Below, in pieces: positions 36,240-43,406 of a stretch of 64,000 nucleotides of DNA. The notes beneath the pieces were generated by a model. That model did not search any database, was not told the DNA's origin, and saw only the letters and a program-made list of their open reading frames with translations. Location of the stretch: the NCBI RefSeq assembly GCF_027920545.1, contig NZ_CP115859.1, positions 2,102,001-2,166,000 of the forward strand, in the 5' to 3' direction. Origin of the DNA: Chryseobacterium camelliae. Lineage in GTDB: Bacteria; Bacteroidota; Bacteroidia; Flavobacteriales; Weeksellaceae. The position numbers and the translations under genes are program-made. Numbering within the stretch: position 1 is the first letter of the stretch; each line of letters begins with the position of its first letter.

Positions 36240-36761
36240 TCACGATTTAACATCAGAAAGATAAACCAAAAATCCGTCAAAATCATCATCCAGATTTTTC
36301 AAGACCTTCGCATTCTTCATCTTCTTTTCCAGTCCGTCCACGAAAAAGCTTTTTTCAAAGAACTGTCGGTGGATTCCCGGAAGCAATTCCATAAAGTAAT
36401 CCATCCCGATTTTATTGTTGTGAAGATCCATTTTTGTTTCTAAAGGTTGGTTGGGAAATAATTCTTCGTGCATGTCTGTCATTCTTTTACAGAAATCCAG
36501 TGCTTTTTGCGGGGAAGAAACTTTGCAGCAGTACATCATAATGAAACAGGACCATAATGCATGTCTGAAAGCATTTCCGATACCATTATTAGAAGCGGTT
36601 TCAGGGAATTTTTTCTGAGCAATACTAAATGCTTTTACGGTAGCATGAAAACTTAATAAAGAAAAAAGAGGATGGGGCAGAATGAGCGACAAAAGACGCA
36701 TGATCTTTTTGAAACTCATACTCCGGATCGTATCAAAGAATATTTTAAAAGTTCTCATCAA
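36240..36761 (-). CDS. DUF6973-like protein
   Basis: 173 residues. The conserved core GIGNAFRHALWSCF carries a histidine-tryptophan motif, and NNKIGMDYF follows downstream. I recall this pair in proteins labelled DUF6973, which are of unknown function. N-terminal basic and hydrophobic stretches may associate with the membrane. It lies downstream of accD, separated by a terminator. Confidence 0.7.
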   Translation of the reverse strand: MMRTFKIFFDTIRSMSFKKIMRLLSLILPHPLFSLLSFHATVKAFSIAQKKFPETASNNGIGNAFRHALWSCFIMMYCCKVSSPQKALDFCKRMTDMHEELFPNQPLETKMDLHNNKIGMDYFMELLPGIHRQFFEKSFFVDGLEKKMKNAKVLKNLDDDFDGFLVYLSDVKS

Positions 36762-36762
36762 T

Positions 36763-36790
36763 AAAAATCTCTCCCTAATTAGAGAGAGAT
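36763..36790 (-). terminator. Intrinsic terminator after accD
   Basis: Minus strand: ATCTCTCTC, 7-base loop, GGAGAGAT, then TTTTATT. It lies 23 bases after the accD stop and separates accD from the DUF6973 gene. Confidence 0.75.
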
Positions 36791-36812
36791 GATTGTATTT
36801 TTGTTACAAATT

Positions 36813-37670
36813 TTAAGCACGTACTGCTAATAAATTTACTGTTTTTGCTACCGTATCCTGAATTTCGGTTCTTTTCACGATGAAATCCACAAATCCTTTT
36901 TCCTGCAAGAATTCAGAAGTCTGGAAGCCTTCCGGTAGATCTCTACCGATTGTTTCACGAATAACCCTTGGTCCTGCGAAACCGATTAATGCTCCCGGTT
37001 CTGCCATGATAATATCTGCGGTCATGGCAAAAGAAGCCGTAATACCTCCGAAAGTAGGGTCACAAAGGTAAGCAATGTATAAAAGTCCCGCTTCAGAAAG
37101 CTGAGCCAGTTTTGCCTGTACTTTTGCCAATTGCATCAAAGAGTAGGTTGCTTCCTGCATTCTTGCCCCTCCGGACTGACAGATAATCATGTAAGGAAGT
37201 TTATGCTTGATACAGTAATCTACTGCTCTTCTGATTTTCTCTCCCATTACAGACCCCAAAGATCCTCCGATAAAAGCAAAATCCATACAAGAAACTACCA
37301 TTTCAGTTCCTTTTACAGTTCCTACTGCATTTCTGATAGAATCTGTAAGCTTGGTTTTAGCTTTTACTTCTTTTAGACGGTCTGCGTAAGGTTTTGTATC
37401 TTTAAAGTTAAGAATATCTATACTTTCAACGTTAGCATCTAACTCAGTGAATTTACCTTCATCAAAAAGGATCTCAAAAAATTCTGCACTTCCAATTCTT
37501 ACATGAAATCCGTCTTCAGGAGAAACATAGTTGTTTCTTCTTAATTCTTCATGCTCAACTACTTTTCCTGAAGGAGTTTGGTGCCAAAGACCTTTTGGAA
37601 CGTCCTTTTTTTCATCAGTAGAAGTCGTAATGTTTTTTGCTTTTCTTTTAAACCAGTCGAATGCTGCCAT
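36813..37670 (-). CDS. accD: Acetyl-CoA carboxylase carboxyltransferase subunit beta, no zinc ribbon
   Basis: Transfers the carboxyl group from biotin to acetyl-CoA in fatty acid synthesis, together with AccA. 285 residues from [13 protein letters not shown]; a start 9 codons upstream is possible but unlikely. The crotonase-fold core is intact: [28 protein letters not shown] and [13 protein letters not shown]. The N-terminal four-cysteine zinc ribbon is absent: [15 protein letters not shown] and [15 protein letters not shown] occupy its place with no cysteine. Confidence 0.94.
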   Translation of the reverse strand: MAAFDWFKRKAKNITTSTDEKKDVPKGLWHQTPSGKVVEHEELRRNNYVSPEDGFHVRIGSAEFFEILFDEGKFTELDANVESIDILNFKDTKPYADRLKEVKAKTKLTDSIRNAVGTVKGTEMVVSCMDFAFIGGSLGSVMGEKIRRAVDYCIKHKLPYMIICQSGGARMQEATYSLMQLAKVQAKLAQLSEAGLLYIAYLCDPTFGGITASFAMTADIIMAEPGALIGFAGPRVIRETIGRDLPEGFQTSEFLQEKGFVDFIVKRTEIQDTVAKTVNLLAVRA

Positions 37671-37674
37671 TTTG

Positions 37675-37758
37675 TAATGTATTAATGTACAATGCAAAAA
37701 GTAAAACGGATAAGGAAAAAGTGTTGAATTTACTTTTCACATTATACATTTTACTTTT
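37675..37758. repeat. AT-rich imperfect inverted repeat
   Basis: TGTACAATGCAAAAAGTAAAA on the left resembles the reverse complement of the right arm (ACTTTTCACATTATACA then TTTTACTTTTTACA). It lies between fbaA and accD. It may be an old dispersed repeat; only this copy is seen here. Confidence 0.4.
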
Positions 37759-37767
37759 TACAAATTT

Positions 37768-38838
37768 TTATTTTAAAGTATTTACGTTATTTAAATCTTC
37801 AAATGCCTGAACTAACCTTGTAGAGAAAGTTTCTTCACTTTTTCTCATCCAAACTCTAGGATCATAGTACTTTTTGTTTGGTTTTTCTTCTCCTTCAGGG
37901 TTACCGATTTGAGTTTTTAAATACTCGATATTATTAATCATATAATCTCTTGCTCCTTCTGTATAAGCAAACTGAAGGTCAGTATCAATATTCATTTTGA
38001 TTACACCGTAGTCAATTGCTTCTCTGATTTCTTCCAACGTAGAACCAGAACCTCCGTGGAATACAAAGTTGATTGGCTTCGCTGCAGTTCCGAATTTCTC
38101 CTGAACAAATTTCTGAGAATTGTCAAGAATTTTCGGAGTAAGAACTACGTTACCCGGCTTGTAAACTCCGTGTACGTTACCAAATGCTGCTGCAATAGTA
38201 AAGTTATCAGAGATTGCTTTTAGTTTTTCGTAAGTATAAGCAATATCTTCTGGTTGAGTATATAATTTTGAGTTATCAACGTCTGAGTTGTCAACACCGT
38301 CTTCTTCACCTCCAGTAACTCCGATTTCCACTTCAAGAGTCATTTGGATTTTAGCCATTCTTTCGAAATATTTAGCAGAAATTTCTAAGTTTTCTTCTAA
38401 AGATTCTTCAGAAAGGTCTAGCATATGAGAAGAGTAAAGAGATTTTCCTGTCTGCTTGTAGAATTCTTCGTTAGCATCCATCAACCCGTCAATCCAAGGC
38501 AATAATTTCTTTGCAGCGTGATCTGTGTGAAGAATTACAGTCGCTCCGTAAGCTTCTGCTAGCGTGTGAATATGTTTTGCTCCGGCAATAGCTCCTAAAA
38601 TAGCTGCTTTCTGACCGTCGTTATTTAATCCTTTTCCTGCGTTGTAAGCAGCTCCACCATTTGAAAACTGAATAATAACAGGAGAGTTTAATTTCGCTGC
38701 AGTTTCCATAACTGCATTTACGTTGCTGGAACCAATTACGTTTACTGCCGGTAATGCAAATTTATTTTCTTTAGCATGTTGAAAAATGTCGGTAACTAAT
38801 TGACCTGTGGCAACTCCTGCCGGAAAAATTCTGCTCAT
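37768..38838 (-). CDS. fbaA: Class II fructose-bisphosphate aldolase
   Basis: Reversible cleavage of fructose-1,6-bisphosphate in glycolysis and gluconeogenesis. 356 residues, class IIa size. The zinc and catalytic site is ILHTDHAAKK (H104, D106, H107). Phosphate-binding loops are FVFHGGSGSTLEEI and the NIDTDLQFAYTEG segment. The start MSRIFPAGVATGQLV is standard for the family. It precedes accD on the same strand, separated by about 97 bases of repeat-like sequence. Confidence 0.95.
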   Translation of the reverse strand: MSRIFPAGVATGQLVTDIFQHAKENKFALPAVNVIGSSNVNAVMETAAKLNSPVIIQFSNGGAAYNAGKGLNNDGQKAAILGAIAGAKHIHTLAEAYGATVILHTDHAAKKLLPWIDGLMDANEEFYKQTGKSLYSSHMLDLSEESLEENLEISAKYFERMAKIQMTLEVEIGVTGGEEDGVDNSDVDNSKLYTQPEDIAYTYEKLKAISDNFTIAAAFGNVHGVYKPGNVVLTPKILDNSQKFVQEKFGTAAKPINFVFHGGSGSTLEEIREAIDYGVIKMNIDTDLQFAYTEGARDYMINNIEYLKTQIGNPEGEEKPNKKYYDPRVWMRKSEETFSTRLVQAFEDLNNVNTLK

Positions 38839-38909
38839 GTTTTACTTTTTATATAAATTATTAGGATCTTTTTAAAATTCCTGTAAAGGTAATCATTTTT
38901 GCTCAATAA

Positions 38910-39779
38910 CTAATTTCTTTTGTCTCGACCCCAAAGTAGCTTTTGACGGATGGTTTCATAGAAACTTAAATTATTGGGCTGTACCAAAAGGAGTTGAAAA
39001 GAAGCCTTTTTTATAATGATTTCTTTGTCTGTTTCAATATGAATCAGTCTGGAATCTAAAGAAAGAGAATACTGAGGAACCCTGCTTTCCACTTTAAATT
39101 TAATTTCTACCCTGTCGTTTACCACCAAAGGTCTCACGTTAAGATTGTGAGGAGCGATAGGAGTAATGACAAAATTTTCGTTATTGGGCGAAATAATAGG
39201 TCCGCCACAACTTAATGAATAGGCGGTAGAACCTGTAGGAGTAGAAACAATTACGCCGTCTCCCCAGAATACATTCAGAAATTCATCATTAATATATGAA
39301 TCTACCGTAATCATTGATGTCGTTTCTTTTCGCGAAACGGTTACATCATTTAAAGCATAAGGGAAAAACCCTTCTTCTAAACCGGGAGAAACCACTTCAA
39401 TGACTGATCTCCGGCTTGTTTTGATATCTCCTTTCAGGATGGCATCTAATTCTCTGAAAGCTTCTTCTTTCGTAAAGCTTGCCAGAAAACCCAATCTTCC
39501 TGTATTTACCCCAACAACAGGAATCTCAAGATCTTCAATAAAAGTTAAAGAGTTTACAATCGTTCCGTCTCCTCCGAATGTAAAAAAAAGATCCACTTCT
39601 TTCTCAAGAAGATCCTGCTTACAATTAAAAGTTTCGAAAATTTTTGAAAACTGGAGAGCTTCCGCCATTTCGTCATAAAGAACAGATGTTACGCCTCTGC
39701 TTTCGAGCTCTGAAATAAACTTACTGAGGTACAAAAAGGTGTCAAGATCTTTTTTCTGAGAATATATGGCTGCTTTCAT
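38910..39779 (-). CDS. nadK: NAD kinase
   Basis: Phosphorylates NAD to NADP with ATP. 289 residues. The catalytic GGDGT motif is at residues 69-73 (FTFGGDGTIVNS) and the second signature VVGVNTGRLGFLASF follows; STPTGSTAYSLSCGGPI is the conserved nucleotide-binding stretch. The gene begins two bases after the stop of the CBS-domain gene, so the two form an operon. Confidence 0.95.
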   Translation of the reverse strand: MKAAIYSQKKDLDTFLYLSKFISELESRGVTSVLYDEMAEALQFSKIFETFNCKQDLLEKEVDLFFTFGGDGTIVNSLTFIEDLEIPVVGVNTGRLGFLASFTKEEAFRELDAILKGDIKTSRRSVIEVVSPGLEEGFFPYALNDVTVSRKETTSMITVDSYINDEFLNVFWGDGVIVSTPTGSTAYSLSCGGPIISPNNENFVITPIAPHNLNVRPLVVNDRVEIKFKVESRVPQYSLSLDSRLIHIETDKEIIIKKASFQLLLVQPNNLSFYETIRQKLLWGRDKRN

Positions 39780-39781
39780 GC

Positions 39782-40435
39782 TTAGATTTCTATGAATTTT
39801 TGGAAAAATCCGAATCGGTCTTTATACAGGTCCGATTTTTCATCCGAATAATATTTTTCCACGATTCTGTAATCATATCGGTCGAATGTGGAGTCTATCG
39901 AGGCTAAATTTTCATTGCTGATCTTTATGGTGACGTGAATCAGCTCATCAGACATAAAACTGATGAATCCGCCATAAAATTTGGAATTGTTACTTTCTAC
40001 AATATTGGCAATTTCTGTCATGGAATATTTTCTGGCAGGGGTTTCTATCGTAAGAATGGCTCCGGTTTCAGAAAACAGCGGATATTTTGATAAGTCCTGA
40101 AAAATATCATCACAGATGATATACCCTAAATATTTTTCATTTTTATTGATAACGGGAATCACGTTGGTATTAAAAGTATGGAATAGCCGAATGCTGTCCA
40201 TGATATTGTTGTCTTCCAATATGGCGAAACGTTCGATCTGGTGTTCCAGGTCTTTTAATATTCCGTCCTCATTTTCATAAAGAAAGTCTATGGCGATAGC
40301 TCCGTAAAAATGATGGGATTTTTTAATGAAAATATGGGAATATCCAAAATCTTCTAATAGCTCCCTGGCTGCTTCGATCGAATCAGTAAGGCTAAAGCAT
40401 GGAAAGTCTTTTGAGATATAGTCCTTGATAAACAT
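39782..40435 (-). CDS. CBS domain protein
   Basis: 217 residues. Two CBS-like repeats (about residues 10-65 and 72-125) bind adenine nucleotides in other proteins; SIEAARELLEDFGYSHIFIKK and NVIPVINKNEKYLGYIICDD show the typical end and start strands. The C-terminal part (about 135-217, TIETPARKYSMTEIANIVE) resembles an ACT-like regulatory region. It lies just before nadK on the same strand, so a role in sensing nucleotide state is plausible but unproven. Confidence 0.85.
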   Translation of the reverse strand: MFIKDYISKDFPCFSLTDSIEAARELLEDFGYSHIFIKKSHHFYGAIAIDFLYENEDGILKDLEHQIERFAILEDNNIMDSIRLFHTFNTNVIPVINKNEKYLGYIICDDIFQDLSKYPLFSETGAILTIETPARKYSMTEIANIVESNNSKFYGGFISFMSDELIHVTIKISNENLASIDSTFDRYDYRIVEKYYSDEKSDLYKDRFGFFQKFIEI

Positions 40436-40519
40436 GGTGCTAATTTATAAAAAATTAAACTAAATTTTTTCTGTGACCTGTTTTTTTTTAATGTTTTTTT
40501 TTGAAAATTGCTGTGAAAA

Positions 40520-40550
40520 TTTGTTTGTGAAAGAAAAAGAAGTATCTTTG
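40520..40550 (+). promoter_or_regulatory. Consensus Bacteroidota promoter of a candidate small RNA
   Basis: TTTG (40520-40523), exactly 19 bases, then TATCTTTG (40543-40550). It has the same layout as the tRNA-Val promoter at 5976-6006. No plus-strand gene follows; an intrinsic terminator does, at 40587-40622. Confidence 0.7.
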
Positions 40551-40556
40551 TCGCCT

Positions 40557-40622
40557 TTCATTTTTACTTTTTATTAGATTTATTTCAAACTGCACTGTCT
40601 TTTAGACATATGCAGTTTTTTT
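40557..40622 (+). ncRNA. Candidate small RNA of about 65 nt
   Basis: Predicted start about 7 bases after the -7 box; predicted end in the T run at 40616-40622. The transcript would be a single-stranded U-rich 5' part followed by a stable hairpin. It contains no credible ORF: the only ATG is inside the hairpin. It lies between two minus-strand genes, so it is antisense to nothing but the last bases of the methyltransferase gene. Function unknown. Confidence 0.5.
40587..40622 (+). terminator. Intrinsic terminator, plus strand
   Basis: AAACTGCA (40587-40594) pairs perfectly with TGCAGTTT (40611-40618), with an inner TGTC/GACA stem, and is followed by a run of T. The T run exists only for plus-strand transcripts, so it does not end the minus-strand methyltransferase gene. 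Confidence 0.75.
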
Positions 40623-41151
40623 ATTTTAAGGCTTTTGCAAACTCCCACATTACAATTCCGCCGCATACGCTCACATTTAAAGAATGCTTTGTTCCCAGTT
40701 GTGGAATTTCTAAGAAAGTATCGATGTTGGGAAGAGCTTCGTCACTGACTCCTTCCACTTCATTTCCTAAAATAATAGCATATTTCTTTGATGAATCAAT
40801 GGTAAAATCAGTGATTATCTGGCTGTTCGTTGTTTGTTCAATACCTACAATTTCAAAACCCTGAGATTTTAAATCATTAATGGCAGTATTAATATCACTT
40901 TCGTGGCTCCAATCAACACTTTCCGTAGCGCCCAATGCCGCTTTATGGATTTCACGGTGAGGAGGTTGCGGGGTAATGCCGCAAAGAATAATCTTTTGAA
41001 TTAAAAAAGCGTCTGCAGTTCTGAAAGTGGCGCCTACATTGTGCATGCTTCTGATGTTGTCCAAAACAACTACCAAAGGAATTTTTTCAACCGTTTTAAA
41101 TGTTTCTACATCTATTCTGTTGAGTTCTTCCAGTTTTAATTTTTGTACCAA
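40621..41151 (-). CDS. TrmH/SpoU family RNA 2'-O-methyltransferase
   Basis: 176 residues with the SPOUT knotted-fold signatures: motif 1 LDNIRSMHNVGATFRTADAF, motif 2 IILGNEVEGVSD and motif 3 IPQLGTKHSLNVSVCGGIVM. It methylates ribose in tRNA or rRNA using S-adenosylmethionine. Which base is modified cannot be told; it lacks the extra N-terminal domain of RlmB. TAATTTTG at 41179-41186 (minus) is a candidate -7 box. Confidence 0.9.
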   Translation of the reverse strand: MVQKLKLEELNRIDVETFKTVEKIPLVVVLDNIRSMHNVGATFRTADAFLIQKIILCGITPQPPHREIHKAALGATESVDWSHESDINTAINDLKSQGFEIVGIEQTTNSQIITDFTIDSSKKYAIILGNEVEGVSDEALPNIDTFLEIPQLGTKHSLNVSVCGGIVMWEFAKALK

Positions 41152-41216
41152 TGTTTTATTTTAAAGAGATTAAAAAGTCAAAATTAATAGTTTTTTGGCA
41201 AACCCGATTTTGAAAA

Positions 41217-42104
41217 TTATGGAAGTTTTTTCAGCTCCATAATCTGATGAACGTTTCTTTCAATATTCTGTGCCAATGCTTCCATCGGGATATCATTCTC
41301 ATCATTGTTGAAGGGATCTTCAATTTCCTCGGCAATAAGCTCTAAACTCATTAAAACGTAATACACAAAAACGGTAAGAGGAATCATAAAAAGACCAATG
41401 CTGATCACATAAGCAACCGGTAATGCCATGACATAAAGAATGATAAACTTTTTTATAAAAGAAGAGTAAGAATACGGAATTGGCGTGTTTTTAATTCTCT
41501 CGCATCCTCCGCAAACCTCTAAAAAACCGCTAAGTTGTGTATCCAGATACAACACTTCCACTTCAGATATTTTGCCTTCTTTTTTTAACTGATTTAGTTT
41601 GTATGTCAAAAGAATGATAATTTCATTGGGACCATGATTTTTTATGGACTGTTCAATTTCCGAATAGTCCTCATCTAAGGCCAATCGTGTAGAATCTTTA
41701 GAAAGGTGCTTGGCTAAGAAGTGGGGAAAAAACTTAAGGTATCTTGCAATCTGTTCGGCATCCTTTCTGTCGTTTTCGAGAATAGAATTGATTTTTATGG
41801 CAAAATTCCGGGAATCATTGACCAGTTTTCCCCAGAGCTTTCTTCCTTCCCACCATCGGTCATAAGCTGTATTGGTTCTGAATACCAACAACAAAGAAAG
41901 GACAAAACCCAACAAAGAATGAATCATTCCCACATTACTGATGCCCGATTTTGAGGTAAGATGAAGATATTCGACTTCTAAATATTCAATTCCCCAGGAA
42001 TAGAGCCCTACAAGGATCATACTCGGAAAAAGGATTTTCAAAGTATCACTTTTATGCAGGCTGAAAAGGATTTTTAGAAAATGTTTGGTGTTGTAAGCTC
42101 TCAT
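41217..42104 (-). CDS. Bestrophin-like (UPF0187) membrane protein
   Basis: 295 residues with four membrane regions and the hallmark segment RTNTAYDRWWEGRKLWGKL, plus the C-terminal SLELIAEEIEDPFNNDENDIP, which corresponds to the calcium/ring interface of bestrophins. Bacterial members form pentameric anion or cation channels. TATCTTTG at 42122-42129 (minus) is a good -7 box. Confidence 0.9.
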   Translation of the reverse strand: MRAYNTKHFLKILFSLHKSDTLKILFPSMILVGLYSWGIEYLEVEYLHLTSKSGISNVGMIHSLLGFVLSLLLVFRTNTAYDRWWEGRKLWGKLVNDSRNFAIKINSILENDRKDAEQIARYLKFFPHFLAKHLSKDSTRLALDEDYSEIEQSIKNHGPNEIIILLTYKLNQLKKEGKISEVEVLYLDTQLSGFLEVCGGCERIKNTPIPYSYSSFIKKFIILYVMALPVAYVISIGLFMIPLTVFVYYVLMSLELIAEEIEDPFNNDENDIPMEALAQNIERNVHQIMELKKLP

Positions 42105-42267
42105 AAACTTCGTTGATCTTACAAAGATAAATGTTTCATTTTTATAATTCCTTACTTAGAATTTAATCAAGCGATTCATAGAAAATGATAACTAATAGTA
42201 ACATTAAAATTTTTCTGAATTTCAAAAAAAGACTATTTTTATTTCGCATTAAAAAATACCACACCAA

Positions 42268-43134
42268 ATGATTCTCGAAAGTGTAGATGTTGTAACAGAT
42301 ATCAGTAAAGAAGATTTCCAGAAAAATTACTTCAAAAAGCATAAGCCTCTTTTGATCAAAAATTTTGCGAGCCGTTGGGAGGCTTTCGACAAATGGAATT
42401 TTGACTTTATTCGTGAGAAGGCAGGTGAACAGGAAGTCCCTTTATACGACAATAAACCTGCAGATGCTGCAAAAAGTTCGGATGCTCCCGTTACGCATAT
42501 GAAAATGAAGGAATATATCGATACCATAAAAAGTAAACCTTCAGATCTCAGAATTTTCTTTTATATTATTACAGACCGGCTTCCGGAGCTGTTGAAGAAT
42601 TTCACCTATCCAGATTTAGGAATGAAGTTTTTTAAACGACTACCTACTTTATTTTTCGGAGGAAGTGAGGCTCATGTTTTAATGCATTACGATGTAGATC
42701 TGGGAGATTTTCTTCATATTCATTTTGAAGGAAAAAAGAGGATTTTACTATTCGATCAAAAACAGTCTGCATTTCTATATAAAGTTCCGTTGTCGGTTCA
42801 TACAATCTATGATGTCGATTACGAGAACCCCGATTATGAAAAATTTCCTGCTTTAAAGCATGCGAAAGGTTTTGAAATCTTCATGGAACATGGTGATGCG
42901 CTTTTCATTCCGGGTGCTTTCTGGCATTTCAACAGGTATCTGGAACCCGGATTTTCGATGTCGCTCCGTGCGCTTCCCAACAAACCGAATGTTTTTGCGA
43001 GTATGCTGTATCATGTATTTATCATGCGATATACGGATAAATTGATGCGAAAACTTTTTAAAGCGAAGTGGGTGAATTACAAACAAAAATGGGCGTATAA
43101 GAAAAGCTCAAAAGCTTTGGCTAAAAAAGTATAA
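42268..43134 (+). CDS. Cupin-like JmjC-type 2-oxoglutarate dioxygenase
   Basis: 288 residues. The double-stranded beta-helix core holds the iron triad HxD...H: H140 and D142 in VLMHYDVDLGDF, and H220 in LFIPGAFWHFN. The HFEGKKRILLF segment is the family's second strand. Members hydroxylate protein side chains or act on small molecules; the target is unknown. The C-terminal tail (residues 250-288) is very basic and could contact nucleic acid or the ribosome. Confidence 0.85.
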   Translation: MILESVDVVTDISKEDFQKNYFKKHKPLLIKNFASRWEAFDKWNFDFIREKAGEQEVPLYDNKPADAAKSSDAPVTHMKMKEYIDTIKSKPSDLRIFFYIITDRLPELLKNFTYPDLGMKFFKRLPTLFFGGSEAHVLMHYDVDLGDFLHIHFEGKKRILLFDQKQSAFLYKVPLSVHTIYDVDYENPDYEKFPALKHAKGFEIFMEHGDALFIPGAFWHFNRYLEPGFSMSLRALPNKPNVFASMLYHVFIMRYTDKLMRKLFKAKWVNYKQKWAYKKSSKALAKKV

Positions 43135-43406
43135 TGTATAAAGATTTTTAACGCAAAGATTTATTTAAATCATATTACTTTTTAAGTGAGCGAAGAAGGA
43201 ATCAACAAAGTTGATTTTAATGAAGCTTAAACATGAGCTTCGCGAAACAAATTTATTTGTCTTTTCTGAAATTTAAAATTGACTAACAATATATCTTTGC
43301 ATTTAAACTAAAGTTTCAAAACAAACTTACATCTAGTTTTTCAAAAACTTTCCTTCTACTTTTTTATTTCTTATTTTTACCCTCCTAATTTTTAAGAACG
43401 ATTTTA
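43135..43406. other. Intergenic region before mutS
   Basis: A degenerate, AT-rich block with a short AAGCT/AGCTT hairpin at about 43223-43241. No ORF or clear RNA structure. TATCTTTG at 43292-43299 is the likely -7 box of mutS. Confidence 0.4.
43292..43299 (+). promoter_or_regulatory. Candidate -7 box (TATCTTTG) for mutS
   Basis: Matches TAnnTTTG and lies 108 bases before the mutS ATG. No TTTG is found at the expected -33 distance. Confidence 0.4.

Noticed and set aside
40610..40864. 84-codon plus-strand frame after the candidate small RNA promoter
   Set aside because: It lies inside the well-supported TrmH-type methyltransferase gene on the other strand and shows no family sequence, so the promoter is better explained by a short RNA.
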